Shown: in pieces, positions 17,871-26,015 of the stretch | Position numbering within the stretch: the first letter of the stretch is position 1 | How the letters are laid out: each line of letters starts with the position of its first letter | DNA from: Ornithinibacter aureus | GTDB lineage: Bacteria > Actinomycetota > Actinomycetes > Actinomycetales > Dermatophilaceae | Assembly (NCBI RefSeq): GCF_009858245.1 | Contig: NZ_VMSB01000001.1 | Location: forward strand, 3,353,623 to 3,417,622 | Direction: 5' to 3' | Length of the DNA stretch: 64,000 bases | The notes under the pieces: model-generated | Told to the model about the DNA's origin: nothing | What the model saw: the letters and a program-made list of their open reading frames with translations, nothing else | Database searches by the model: none | Translations under genes and position numbers: made by a program

Positions 17871-18860
17871 TCAGTACAGGCTGGGGGAGTCGTCGGCGAC
17901 GTAGTCGCCCCCCGAGTAGGCGCCGGTGTGCATCCGCTGGCGCTGGAGGATGAGGTCGTTGAGCAGGCTCGACGCACCGAAGCGGAACCACTCGTTGGTC
18001 AGCCACGCCTCGCCGGCGACCTCGCTGACCGCGACGAGGAACTTGATGGCGTCCTTGCTGGTGCGGATGCCGCCCGCGGGCTTCACGCCGACCATCTCAC
18101 CGGTGGTGTCGTGCCAGTCGCGCACGGCCTGGAGCATGACGAGGGTGACGGGCAGCGTCGCGGCGGGGGAGATCTTGCCGGTCGAGGTCTTGATGAAGTC
18201 GCCGCCGGCGAGCATCGACAGCCACGAGGCGCGACGCACGTTGTCATAGGTCACGAGCTCGCCGGTCTCCATGATCACCTTGAGCCGGGCGCTGCCGCAG
18301 GCCTGCTTGACCTCGGCGATCTCGCGGAAGACGGTGAGGTAGTCGCCGCTGAGGAACGCGCCGCGGTCGATGACCATGTCGATCTCGTCGGCGCCGGCCT
18401 CGACGGCGTCACGGGTGTCGGCCAGCTTGACCGGCATGCTCGCCCGCCCGCTCGGGAACGCCGTGGCGACGGCTGCGACGTTGATGGGCGCACCACCGAG
18501 GGCGTCCTTGGCGACGGCCACCATGTCGCCGTACACGCACAGGGCCGCAGGCCGTGGGGTGCTCATGTCGGTGGGGTCGGGCACCAGGGCCTTGGCCGCG
18601 AGGCCGCGGACCTTGCCCGGGGTGTCGGCGCCCTCGAGGGTCGTGAGGTCGATCATCGAGATGGCGGTGTCGATGGCCCACGCCTTGCTCGTCGTCTTGA
18701 TCGAACGGGTGCCGAGCGCGGCGGCCCTGGCCTCGCAGCCGACCTGGTCAACCCCGGGCAGGCCGTGCAGCCAGCTGGTGAGGGCCTGGTTGGTCAGCCG
18801 GGACACCCCGAGCAGGTCGCGGGCGCGGGCGGTGGGGTCGACGTCGGTGGCGGTGCTCAC
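17871..18860 (-). CDS. deoC: deoxyribose-phosphate aldolase
   Basis: Cleaves 2-deoxyribose 5-phosphate into glyceraldehyde 3-phosphate and acetaldehyde, the last step of deoxynucleoside catabolism. At 329 aa it belongs to the longer class. Active-site features are EIDMVIDRGAFLSG, the Schiff-base lysine in GGDFIKTSTGK, and the second conserved Lys in MVGVKPAGGIR. IDLTTLEGADTP near residue 70 corresponds to the family's first-strand motif, and AVATAFPSGRA to the segment preceding the active site. Start GTG. Upstream is the hairpin at 18900-18959; downstream are two aldehyde dehydrogenase-type genes that would use the acetaldehyde. Confidence 0.96.
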   Translation of the reverse strand: MSTATDVDPTARARDLLGVSRLTNQALTSWLHGLPGVDQVGCEARAAALGTRSIKTTSKAWAIDTAISMIDLTTLEGADTPGKVRGLAAKALVPDPTDMSTPRPAALCVYGDMVAVAKDALGGAPINVAAVATAFPSGRASMPVKLADTRDAVEAGADEIDMVIDRGAFLSGDYLTVFREIAEVKQACGSARLKVIMETGELVTYDNVRRASWLSMLAGGDFIKTSTGKISPAATLPVTLVMLQAVRDWHDTTGEMVGVKPAGGIRTSKDAIKFLVAVSEVAGEAWLTNEWFRFGASSLLNDLILQRQRMHTGAYSGGDYVADDSPSLY

Positions 18861-18899
18861 CTGCGGAGTCTACGGCGGGTCTCAGCCCGAGTGGGCCCG

Positions 18900-18959
18900 T
18901 CGAGAGGAGGCAACACGCAGGAGACGGCGCCTTACGGCCTGCGTGTTGCCTCCTCTCGA
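18900..18959. terminator. 22-bp perfect inverted repeat (TCGAGAG hairpin family)
   Basis: Arms 18900-18921 and 18938-18959 are exact reverse complements around a 16-nt loop, between the mutase stop (18974) and deoC start (18860), both minus strand. The arm starts TCGAGAGGAGGCAACACGC, nearly identical to the hairpin at 28286-28347. It could attenuate or terminate transcription from the upstream punA-mutase unit. No T-tract is seen on the minus-strand exit. Confidence 0.72.
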
Positions 18960-18973
18960 TCTGGGGACGAGGG

Positions 18974-20659
18974 TCAGAGGCGGGTCGCGGCCTCCAGGTC
19001 GGCCCGGATGCCGGCCAGCCGGCTCCCAGCGCGGGTCCGGGCGGTCTTGACCTCCTCCTCGGCGCCGACCGGCTCGATGACCTCGAGGTAGACCTTGAGC
19101 TTGGGCTCGGTGCCCGAGGGGCGCACGATGATCCGTGACTCGTCGGCCAGGTAGTAGCGCAGTCCCTCGGTCGGGGGTAGGCCACCGTCACCCTGGGCGA
19201 GGTCGTCGGCCCGGGCGACGTCGACCCCGGCCACCGAGGTCAGCGGGGTGGCGCGCAGTCGCGCCATGATCTCGCCGATGAGCGAGAGGTCCTCGACGCG
19301 CACCGAGAAGGCGTCGGTGGCGTGCACCCCGTGGGCTCGGGCGAGGTCGTCGAGCAGGTCGTCGACGCTGCGGCCCCGGGCCTTCAGTCCCGCGGCCAGC
19401 TCGGCGAAGAGCAGCGCGGCGCTGACGCCGTCCTTGTCGCGCACCTGTGCCGGGTCGACGCAGTAGCCCAGTGCCTCCTCGTAGCCGTAGCGCAGCCCGG
19501 GCACCCGGGAGATCCACTTGAAGCCGGTGAGCGTCTCCTCGTGACGCACCCCGGCCGCCCGGCACATCGCGGAGAGCAGTCGCGAGGAGACGATCGAGTT
19601 GGCGAACACGCACTCCGCCGAGTCGGGCAGCACCCCGGCAGTGGCGCCCTTGGCGAGCAGGTGCGCGCCGAGCAGGGCGCCGACCTCGTCACCGCGCAGC
19701 ATCCGCCAGCCCCCGGGCCCCGGCACCGCGGCCGCGCAGCGGTCGGCGTCCGGGTCGTTGGCGATGACGACGTCGGGCCCGGTCTGCTCCGCGAGCTCGA
19801 TGGCGACGTCGATCGCGCCCGGCTCCTCGGGGTTGGGGAAGGACACCGTCGGGAAGGCCGGGTCGGGTTGGGCCTGGCTCTCCACGATGTTCGGCGCCGC
19901 GAACCCGGCCCGCTCGAACGCGGCCAGCACGGTCTCCGTGCCGACCCCGTGCAGCGCGGTGTGCACGACCGACAGCTGCGCTGCGGCGCCGTGCTCGACC
20001 ACGGCGGCGGCGTCGCGCAGGTAGTCCTGCCACACGTCGTCGCCAAGGGTCTCCCAGCCGTCGTCGGCCCGGGCCACATCCGACACCGACGAGACCTGCG
20101 CGATCTGCTCGGCGATGAGGGCGTCGACCGGCGAGACGATCTGTGACCCGTCGCCGAGGTAGACCTTGTAGCCGTTGTCCTGCGGGGGGTTGTGCGAGGC
20201 GGTGACCATCACACCGGCATCCGCACCGAGCCAGCGGATCGCGTAGGCGAGCACCGGGGTGGGCATGGTGCGGTTGAGGATCGCGGCCCGCCCACCGGCG
20301 GCGACGACGACGGCCGCGGTGTCGCGGGCGAAGACGTCGGAGTTCGTGCGGGCGTCGAAGCCCACGACGACGAACGGCTCGGGGTTCAGCGTTCTCAGGT
20401 AGGCCGTGAGCCCGGCGGCCGCCCGGATCACCACGGCCCGGTTCATCCTGTTGTTGCCCCCACCGAGCTTCGCGCGCAGCCCGGCCGTGCCGAACTCGAG
20501 CATCCCGGCCATGGCGTCGGCCAGCTCCGCGGCCGCGCCCTCGTCGCCGCCCCCAGCCGCGTCGGCGAGGCCGGCGAGCTCGTCGCGCGTCACGGCGTCC
20601 GGGTCATCGGCCGCCCAGGCGCGGGCGGCGGCGAGCAGGTCGGTCAGGTGAGCGCTCAC
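18974..20659 (-). CDS. phospho-sugar mutase (phosphoglucomutase/phosphomannomutase family; likely phosphopentomutase role)
   Basis: A 561-aa alpha-D-phosphohexomutase family enzyme. Visible are FGTAGLRAKLGGGNNRMN near residue 60, the phosphoserine loop GVMVTASHNPPQDNG, the magnesium loop NDPDADRCA, the sugar-binding region KWISRVPGLRYGYEEALGY and the phosphate-binding C-terminal RPSGTEPKLKVYLE. This length class includes enzymes acting on phosphopentoses. Its location between punA and deoC suggests interconversion of (deoxy)ribose 1- and 5-phosphates, but glucose 1-phosphate activity cannot be excluded. I chose the GTG at 20659, 7 bp past the punA stop, over an upstream ATG that would overlap punA by 38 bp. 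Confidence 0.9.
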   Translation of the reverse strand: MSAHLTDLLAAARAWAADDPDAVTRDELAGLADAAGGGDEGAAAELADAMAGMLEFGTAGLRAKLGGGNNRMNRAVVIRAAAGLTAYLRTLNPEPFVVVGFDARTNSDVFARDTAAVVVAAGGRAAILNRTMPTPVLAYAIRWLGADAGVMVTASHNPPQDNGYKVYLGDGSQIVSPVDALIAEQIAQVSSVSDVARADDGWETLGDDVWQDYLRDAAAVVEHGAAAQLSVVHTALHGVGTETVLAAFERAGFAAPNIVESQAQPDPAFPTVSFPNPEEPGAIDVAIELAEQTGPDVVIANDPDADRCAAAVPGPGGWRMLRGDEVGALLGAHLLAKGATAGVLPDSAECVFANSIVSSRLLSAMCRAAGVRHEETLTGFKWISRVPGLRYGYEEALGYCVDPAQVRDKDGVSAALLFAELAAGLKARGRSVDDLLDDLARAHGVHATDAFSVRVEDLSLIGEIMARLRATPLTSVAGVDVARADDLAQGDGGLPPTEGLRYYLADESRIIVRPSGTEPKLKVYLEVIEPVGAEEEVKTARTRAGSRLAGIRADLEAATRL

Positions 20660-20666
20660 GGCATCC

Positions 20667-21506
20667 TCAGATCTTGGCGACGACGGCGGCGAGGAGTCGA
20701 CCACAGCGCTGCGCGGCCTCGCGGCCGGCCTCGAGGACCTCTTCGTGGTTGAGCGGCGTCTTCGAGATGCCGGCAGCCGGGTTGGTCACGAGCGAGATGC
20801 CGAGCACCTCGAGCCCGCTCTGGCGGGCGGCGATCGCCTCGAGCGAGGTCGACATGCCGACGAGGTCACCGCCGAGGATGCCGGCCATGCGCACCTCCGC
20901 GGGGGTCTCGTAGTGCGGCCCCCGGAACTGTACGTAGACGCCTTCCTTGAGGTCGGGGTCGATCTCCTTGGCGAGGGCGCGCAGCCGGGGGGAGTACACG
21001 TCGGTGAGGTCGACGAAGTTCGCGCCCTCGATGGGGGAGGTCGCGGTGAGGTTGATGTGGTCGCTGATGAGCACGGGGGTGCCCGGCGCCCACTCCTCGC
21101 GCAGCCCTCCGCACCCGTTGGTGATGACGACGGTGCGGCAGCCGGCGGCGGCGGCGGTGCGGATGCCGTGCACGACCGCGCGCACGCCGTGACCCTCGTA
21201 GTAGTGGGTGCGGGTGCCGTAGACCAGCGCGCGGCGACCCGTGTCGCCGATGGCGACCGAGCGCATGACGCCCGAGTGGCCGGCGACGGCCGCCTTGGCG
21301 AACCCGGGGACGTCGGCGTTGTCGATCGTCGTGAGGGTCTCGCCGATGAGGTCACCGGTCTGGCCCCAGCCGGAGCCCAGGACCAGGGCGACGTCGTGCG
21401 ATGCCACCCCGGTGCGCTCGCGGATGACCGCGGCGGCGGCGTCGGCGACGGCGAACGGGTCGGTCGCGGGGTCGGACAGGGCGTGGGCGGCGGCGTTGTC
21501 GGTCAC
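20667..21506 (-). CDS. punA: purine-nucleoside phosphorylase
   Basis: Phosphorolysis of inosine/guanosine and deoxy forms to base plus (deoxy)ribose 1-phosphate. A 279-aa class II (trimeric type) enzyme. Motifs: [15 protein letters not shown] (phosphate loop), [57 protein letters not shown] and the base-binding LVTNPAAGI. Normal length. Start GTG at 21506, 139 bp upstream of the divergent fasciclin gene start. Seven bases separate it from the mutase start, so the pair likely forms one transcript with the downstream deoC region. It accepts the product of adenosine deaminase (4907-6007). Confidence 0.96.
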   Translation of the reverse strand: MTDNAAAHALSDPATDPFAVADAAAAVIRERTGVASHDVALVLGSGWGQTGDLIGETLTTIDNADVPGFAKAAVAGHSGVMRSVAIGDTGRRALVYGTRTHYYEGHGVRAVVHGIRTAAAAGCRTVVITNGCGGLREEWAPGTPVLISDHINLTATSPIEGANFVDLTDVYSPRLRALAKEIDPDLKEGVYVQFRGPHYETPAEVRMAGILGGDLVGMSTSLEAIAARQSGLEVLGISLVTNPAAGISKTPLNHEEVLEAGREAAQRCGRLLAAVVAKI

Positions 21507-21535
21507 GCTGCGCAGCGTACCGACCCGAGCCCATC

Positions 21536-21570
21536 TGCACCTACGTCAAAACTTTGTCGAAGAAGGTGCA
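21536..21570. promoter_or_regulatory. short inverted repeat in the punA-fasciclin divergent region
   Basis: TGCACCT (21536-21542) is repeated inverted as AGGTGCA (21564-21570), with an A/T-rich centre around CAAAACTTTG, unusually AT-rich for this window. It lies between two divergent starts and could be a regulator site or contain promoter elements. No defined factor can be named. Confidence 0.35.
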
Positions 21571-21645
21571 TCCACGCCCGGGGTCCCCGCGGAAGAAGGG
21601 GTGTCAGACCAACCCAGAGCTTCACCCCCCGAAAGGACTCCTCCG

Positions 21646-22224
21646 ATGCGACGCATCCTTCCCGTGGCCGCCGTCCTGGCCCTCGCCCTGACCACCGCCG
21701 CCTGTGGGAGCGACGAGGCCGAGCCCGCAGCCTCCAGCGCTTCCGCGGCCGCCACCACCGAGGCGCCCTCCCCGTCGCCGAGCGAGACCATGGCGGCGTC
21801 CGACATCGTCGACACCGCGGTCGCGGCCGGCGACTTCACGACCCTGGCTGCCGCCCTGACGGCTGCCGAGCTCGTCGACACCCTCAAGGGCACCGGCCCG
21901 TTCACGGTGTTCGCCCCGACCGACGCCGCCTTCGAGAAGCTGCCGGCCGGCACGGTCGACACCCTCCTGAAGGACCCCAAGGGTGACCTGACCCAGATCC
22001 TCACCTACCACGTCGTGCCCGGCAAGGTCATGGCCGCTGACGTCGTCAAGCTCGACGGCCAGAAGGTCGCGACCGTCCAGGGCGGCGAGCTGACCGTCAA
22101 CGTCGACGGCGACAAGGTCTCGCTGACCGACGTGGCCGGCAACACCGTCAACGTGACGGCGACCGACGTCGAGGCAAGCAACGGCGTCATCCACGTCATC
22201 GACACCGTCCTGATGCCCCAGTGA
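21646..22224 (+). CDS. fasciclin (FAS1) domain lipoprotein
   Basis: A 192-aa secreted lipoprotein. Signal [20 protein letters not shown] has a lipobox (TTAAC) with Cys20 as the lipidated residue. A ~30-residue Ala/Ser/Pro/Glu linker follows, then one FAS1 domain: [35 protein letters not shown] (H1 motif), [13 protein letters not shown] and the C-terminal [15 protein letters not shown] (H2 motif). FAS1 domains mediate adhesion or ligand binding outside the cell. The length and layout resemble mycobacterial MPT70/83-type proteins. A clear ribosome site GAAAGGA lies 8-14 bases before the ATG. The gene stands alone and ends with a strong hairpin at 22274-22312. Confidence 0.95.
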   Translation: MRRILPVAAVLALALTTAACGSDEAEPAASSASAAATTEAPSPSPSETMAASDIVDTAVAAGDFTTLAAALTAAELVDTLKGTGPFTVFAPTDAAFEKLPAGTVDTLLKDPKGDLTQILTYHVVPGKVMAADVVKLDGQKVATVQGGELTVNVDGDKVSLTDVAGNTVNVTATDVEASNGVIHVIDTVLMPQ

Positions 22225-22273
22225 CCCCCTGAGGCCCAGTGACCCCTGAGTTCACCGCAGTACCTGCCTGAGC

Positions 22274-22312
22274 GGATGCCGGGCACAGCGAGAGCCGCTG
22301 TGTCCGGCATCC
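22274..22312 (+). terminator. terminator-like hairpin after the fasciclin gene
   Basis: 17-bp arms 22274-22290 and 22296-22312 pair with a single mismatch around a 5-nt loop, 50 bp after the fasciclin stop. CATGTTT follows, a weak T-run. The arms begin GGATGCCG and end CGGCATCC, the octamer abundant in this window. From here to the IS left end at 22485 I see nothing else. Confidence 0.8.
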
Positions 22313-22475
22313 CCATGTTTCTGCATGCAGTGTCACGATCGTGGCTCGGGCTTCCGGGTGATGATTCGGCCGCGCCCACCGAGGAATGTCGCGCCGGACA
22401 CCGCGACCACCGGTGCTGAGTGATCCGCTGTTGCATCAGCGTGCATGCCCCTCTACTGTGTCGAGCATCTTGAGG

Positions 22476-22484
22476 GCAAGCGGC
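22476..22484. repeat. target-site duplication, left copy, of the IS256-family element
   Basis: GCAAGCGGC occurs directly left of the element and again, identically, at 23948-23956 directly right of it. A 9-bp direct duplication is what IS256-family insertion produces. Joining the flanks restores uninterrupted sequence in which I recognise no gene. Confidence 0.85.
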
Positions 22485-22533
22485 GAGCAATGATCAGAAC
22501 CTGTGGATGGGCCTCGGCGAGGTGTCGTGAAGA

Positions 22534-22617
22534 GGGCGTACCTCCCGAGCAAGATCTGAAGCCCATGCAAGTCTGATCAGGGTCGGCGTTGGCGCGCCGG
22601 CTCGGGAAGGTACGCCC
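22534..22617 (+). promoter_or_regulatory. transposase leader hairpin that occludes the ribosome-binding site
   Basis: Arm 22534-22550 (GGGCGTACCTCCCGAGC) pairs with 22600-22617, with a single bulged base; the second arm ends on the base before the transposase ATG and contains its GGGAAGG ribosome site. Transcripts reading in from outside would fold and hide the site, whereas a promoter between the arms would escape. Such protection is known for several insertion sequences; here it is inferred from pairing alone. Confidence 0.6.
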
Positions 22618-23916
22618 ATGCTCAAGGTAGTCCACGAGGAGAACGAGTCGCACGAGAAGGGCACCGGGTGTGGCGGGTCGTTGCTCGACCAGGTCGTGCG
22701 TGATGGTGCCCGGCAGCTGCTCGCGGTGGCGTTGCAGGCCGAGGTTGCCGCGTACATCGAGGCCCACGCGCACGAGCGTGATGAGGCCGGTCGGCGGTTG
22801 GTGGTCCGTAACGGGTTCCACGAGCCGCGGGAGGTGACCACCGCTGCTGGGGCGGTGCCGGTGCGGGCGCCGCGGGTCAACGACAGGCGGGTCGATGAGG
22901 TCAGCGGGCAGCGGGTCCGGTTCTCCTCGGCGATCCTGCCGGCGTGGGCGCGCAAGTCCCCGCAGGTGGCGGAGGTGTTGCCGCTGTTGTACCTACACGG
23001 GCTGTCGAGCTTGGATTTCGCGCCGGCGTTGACGCAGTTCCTGGGCACCGGCCACGGGCTGTCGCCGACGACGATCACGAGGTTGACCAAGGCCTGGCAG
23101 GACGAGGCCAGGGCGTTCAACCAACGCTCCTTGGCTGAGGTCGACTACGTGTACGTGTGGGTCGACGGGATCCACCTCAAGGTCCGCCTCGAGCAGGACA
23201 AGGTGTGTCTGCTGGTGATGATCGGGGTGCGCGCTGACGGCACCAAGGAGCTCATCGCCCTGGACGACGGGCACCGCGAGTCCACCGAGTCGTGGGCGGA
23301 CCTGCTGCGCTCGTGCCAGCGGCGCGGGATGAGGGCACCGGTGCTCGCGGTCGGCGATGGGGCGTTGGGGTTCTGGGCCGCGGTGCGGCAGGTGTTCCCG
23401 GGCACCCGTGAGCAGCGCTGCTGGTTCCACAAGATCGCCAACGTCCTCAACTGCCTCCCGAAGTCGGCGCAGCCGGGCGCGAAGGCCGCCCTCGCGGAGA
23501 TCTGGAACGCCGAAGACCGTGAACATGCCGCCGCGGCGGCGAGGGCGTTCGCGGCGCAGTACGGGGTCAAGTGGCCCAAGGCGGCCGCGAAGATCATCGA
23601 TGACCTCGACGTGCTGCTGGCGTTCTTCGACTTCCCCGCCGAGCACTGGGTCCACCTGCGCACGACGAACCCGATCGAGTCGACGTTCGCGACCGTGCGG
23701 CTGCGTCAGCGGGTCACCAAGGGCCCTGGCTCGCGCGCTGCTGGGGTCGCGATGGCGTTCAAGCTGATCCAGGCCGCGCAGGCCCGGTGGCGGGCGGTCA
23801 ACGCGCCCCATCTCGTCGCGCTCGTGCGAGCCGGAGCCACCTTCGAGCGAGGGATCCTCGTCGAACGACCCGAAGACACGAGCCTCGAATCAGGAGGTGA
23901 TCAGCAAGTCGCGTGA
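22618..23916 (+). CDS. IS256-family (mutator-type) transposase
   Basis: A 432-aa DDE transposase of the Transposase_mut family (PF00872), catalysing movement of the surrounding element. Domain cues: N-terminal DNA-binding part with RQLLAVALQAEVAAYIEAHAH and VVRNGFHEPREV, then catalytic core motifs VYVWVDGIHLKVR (first Asp), VLAVGDGALGFWAAV (second Asp), CWFHKIANVLNCLPK, and HLRTTNPIESTFATVRLR (Glu). Its length is family-normal and no frameshift is seen. The start ATG at 22618 follows GGGAAGG by 7 bases, which lies within the downstream arm of the leader hairpin. Confidence 0.96.
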   Translation: MLKVVHEENESHEKGTGCGGSLLDQVVRDGARQLLAVALQAEVAAYIEAHAHERDEAGRRLVVRNGFHEPREVTTAAGAVPVRAPRVNDRRVDEVSGQRVRFSSAILPAWARKSPQVAEVLPLLYLHGLSSLDFAPALTQFLGTGHGLSPTTITRLTKAWQDEARAFNQRSLAEVDYVYVWVDGIHLKVRLEQDKVCLLVMIGVRADGTKELIALDDGHRESTESWADLLRSCQRRGMRAPVLAVGDGALGFWAAVRQVFPGTREQRCWFHKIANVLNCLPKSAQPGAKAALAEIWNAEDREHAAAAARAFAAQYGVKWPKAAAKIIDDLDVLLAFFDFPAEHWVHLRTTNPIESTFATVRLRQRVTKGPGSRAAGVAMAFKLIQAAQARWRAVNAPHLVALVRAGATFERGILVERPEDTSLESGGDQQVA

Positions 23917-23947
23917 CACGCCGATCCACAGGTCTTGACTATTGCTC

Positions 23948-23956
23948 GCAAGCGGC
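23948..23956. repeat. target-site duplication, right copy, of the IS256-family element
   Basis: GCAAGCGGC, identical to 22476-22484, immediately follows the right inverted repeat of the element. Confidence 0.85.
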
Positions 23957-24002
23957 CGCAAACCGCGGTTCAGGCGCTCCCAATGACTCTGGGGAGGAAG
24001 TC

Positions 24003-24314
24003 ATGACTCGTCGTACCTTGGCGCCCGTTGCCGCGCTCGCGTGCCTCATCGGCGTGTGGCCCGCGATGGCGCACGCAGCAATCTACGAGGCTCGCATGTA
24101 CGCGATGGCGTGCGCGCCAGACAAGACAGTCAAGTTGATCAGTGATTCCCCCGGCGCGACATCGGGCAACTGGGTTGACTCCGCGAACGTCACACATTGG
24201 TGGAGCCCGCGGCCTGCTGGCGTGCAGTCGATCTATACGAACAAGCGCTCTGTGAAGAGCGCCACGGTGACGGGCAACTCGACGATCCGGTCCTTCACGT
24301 ACAAGTGCGTGTAA
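24003..24314 (+). CDS. small secreted protein of unknown function
   Basis: A 103-aa protein. MTRRTLAPVAALACLIGVWPAMAHA is a clear Sec signal peptide with an AHA cleavage site. The mature ~78 residues (start AIYEARMYAMACAPDKT) have two Cys (in MACAPDK and the C-terminal YKCV) that could form a disulfide, several Trp/Tyr and no domain I recognise. A strong ribosome site GGGGAGGAAG sits just before the ATG. Codon use is less GC-biased than the neighbours (for example ATCTATACGAACAAG), suggesting acquired DNA. It lies 46 bp after the IS256 element right duplication, so the insertion may have separated it from its promoter or supply one. Confidence 0.72.
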   Translation: MTRRTLAPVAALACLIGVWPAMAHAAIYEARMYAMACAPDKTVKLISDSPGATSGNWVDSANVTHWWSPRPAGVQSIYTNKRSVKSATVTGNSTIRSFTYKCV

Positions 24315-24428
24315 CGAGCCCACGGCCCCGATGACACGGCGCGACGAGCCGTTGCCCACCTACGCCTGATGTGAGGCACGGGCGCTGGACGGAGCCGCTC
24401 GCCGCAGCCCGTTCTCCGCAGTGGTTGG

Positions 24429-25850
24429 ATGGGTTCCGTGAACGCACGGTCGAGCAAGGTCGTCATCCTCGGTGGAGGTCCCGGCGGGTACGAAGCCGCC
24501 CTGGTCGCGGCCCAGCTCGGGGCCGACGTCACGATCGTCGAGCGCGACGGCATCGGCGGGGCCGCCGTGCTCACCGACTGCGTGCCGAGCAAGGCGCTCA
24601 TCTCCACCGCCGACTACATGAGCGACTTCGAGACCGCCCACGGGCTGGGCGTCAACCTCGAGGACTCCGAGGGCGACGAGGTGTCGGATGCCGTCGCCGA
24701 CCTCTTCGAGGTCAACCGGCGGGTGCGTGCGCTGGCCGCCGCCCAGAGCGCCGACATCTCGACCCGGCTGGCCGAGGTCGGGGTGCGCCACGTCGCCGGC
24801 ACGGCATCCCTCACCTCGCCCACGTCGGTGCGGGTCGAGGGCGCCGACGGTGCCGAGGGTGCCGAGGACCTCGCTGCCGACGTCGTGCTCGTCGCGACGG
24901 GCGCCACCCCGCGCGTCATGGACACCGCCCGCCCCGACGGCGAGCGCATCCTCACCTGGCAGCAGATCTACGACCTGGAGACGCTGCCCGAGCGGCTCGT
25001 GGTCGTCGGGTCCGGTGTCACGGGTGCCGAGCTGGCACAGGCCTACCTCGGCCTCGGGTCGCAGGTCGTGCTCGTGTCCTCGCGGGAGCGGGTGCTGCCC
25101 GGCGAGGACCCGGATGCCGCCACGGTCATCGAGGACGTGTTCCGTCGCCGGGGCATGGAGGTGCTGTCGCGCTCGCGGATGGCCGCGGTGGAGCGCACGG
25201 ATGCCAGCGTGCGGGTGACCCTGGAGGACGGTCGCGTGGTCGAGGGGTCGCACGCGCTGCTCGCAGTGGGGTCGACCCCCCTGACGCGGGGGATCGGGCT
25301 CGAGGAGGTCGGGGTCGAGCTGTCCCCGTCGGGGCACGTCGTCGTCGACAAGGTGTCGCGGACCTCGGTGCGCGGTGTCTACGCGGCCGGTGACTGCACG
25401 GGGGTGCTGCCGCTGGCGTCGGTCGCCGCGGCCCAGGGGCGCACGGCGATGGCGCACGCCCTCGGTGACGCCGTGGCGCCGCTGCCGTTGCACTACGTCA
25501 GCGCCAACATCTTCACCGACCCCGAGATCGCGACCGTCGGGGTGTCGCACGCCGACGTCGAGAGCGGCCGGGTGCGCGCCGACGTCATCACGCTGCCGCT
25601 CGCGCGCAACCCGCGCGCGAAGATGCTCGGCATCACCGACGGGTTCGTCAAGCTCTTCGCCCACCGGGGTTCGGGGCTGGTGTTGGGTGGTGTCGTTGTG
25701 GCACCGCGTGCCTCCGAGCTGATCTTCCCGGTGACCCTGGCCGTGCAGCACCGGCTCAACGTCGACCAGGTGGCCTCGACCTTCACGGTGTACCCGTCGC
25801 TGTCGGGGTCGATCGCCGAGGCGGCCCGCCGCCTGCACGTCACCTACTGA
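24429..25850 (+). CDS. lpdA: FAD-dependent NAD(P)H-quinone dehydrogenase, LpdA type
   Basis: A 473-aa flavoprotein disulfide reductase relative. FAD-binding ILGGGPGGYEAAL at residues 13-25, second dinucleotide fold VVVGSGVTGAELAQAYLGLG, FAD motif VYAAGDCTG and dimerisation-domain VSANIFTDPEIATVG are present. The redox-disulfide segment reads GIGGAAVLTDCVPSK: only C51 is left, the first Cys position being Ala46. The same loss defines mycobacterial LpdA (Rv3303c), which lacks lipoamide reductase activity and reduces quinones. So the protein should be a quinone reductase rather than a dihydrolipoamide dehydrogenase. A GTG nine bases later is an alternative start. Confidence 0.88.
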   Translation: MGSVNARSSKVVILGGGPGGYEAALVAAQLGADVTIVERDGIGGAAVLTDCVPSKALISTADYMSDFETAHGLGVNLEDSEGDEVSDAVADLFEVNRRVRALAAAQSADISTRLAEVGVRHVAGTASLTSPTSVRVEGADGAEGAEDLAADVVLVATGATPRVMDTARPDGERILTWQQIYDLETLPERLVVVGSGVTGAELAQAYLGLGSQVVLVSSRERVLPGEDPDAATVIEDVFRRRGMEVLSRSRMAAVERTDASVRVTLEDGRVVEGSHALLAVGSTPLTRGIGLEEVGVELSPSGHVVVDKVSRTSVRGVYAAGDCTGVLPLASVAAAQGRTAMAHALGDAVAPLPLHYVSANIFTDPEIATVGVSHADVESGRVRADVITLPLARNPRAKMLGITDGFVKLFAHRGSGLVLGGVVVAPRASELIFPVTLAVQHRLNVDQVASTFTVYPSLSGSIAEAARRLHVTY

Positions 25851-26015
25851 CTGACCCCCTCCCTGCGCGCAGTCAGGTGCACCCGTCCCACTCAAGGCTG
25901 TGCTCGGCACTGAGTCGGAATCCTCCTGACGCCGCGGGCGTCTGGGGAACCTCGGCGGGTGATCATGGGTTGACCCCACAGACCCTGTGACCCCGATCCA
26001 CCCAGGAGGACACCC

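Larger units (their letters stand above)
22485..23947 (+). mobile_element. IS256-family insertion sequence, complete
   Basis: A 1463-bp element with terminal inverted repeats starting GAGCAAT. The left end (22485-22511) and the reverse complement of the right end (23921-23947) match at 22 of 27 positions, sharing ACCTGTGGAT. It is flanked by perfect 9-bp duplications (22476-22484, 23948-23956). It carries one intact transposase gene (22618-23916) preceded by a 133-bp leader containing a large hairpin (22534-22617). All parts look intact, so it may still be active, and the undamaged duplication implies fairly recent arrival. Confidence 0.93.

Noticed and set aside
25847-25876. Hairpin overlapping the lpdA stop (CTGACTG/CAGTCAG)
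   Set aside because: Arms of 7 bp only, 16-nt loop and no T-run; could be chance.
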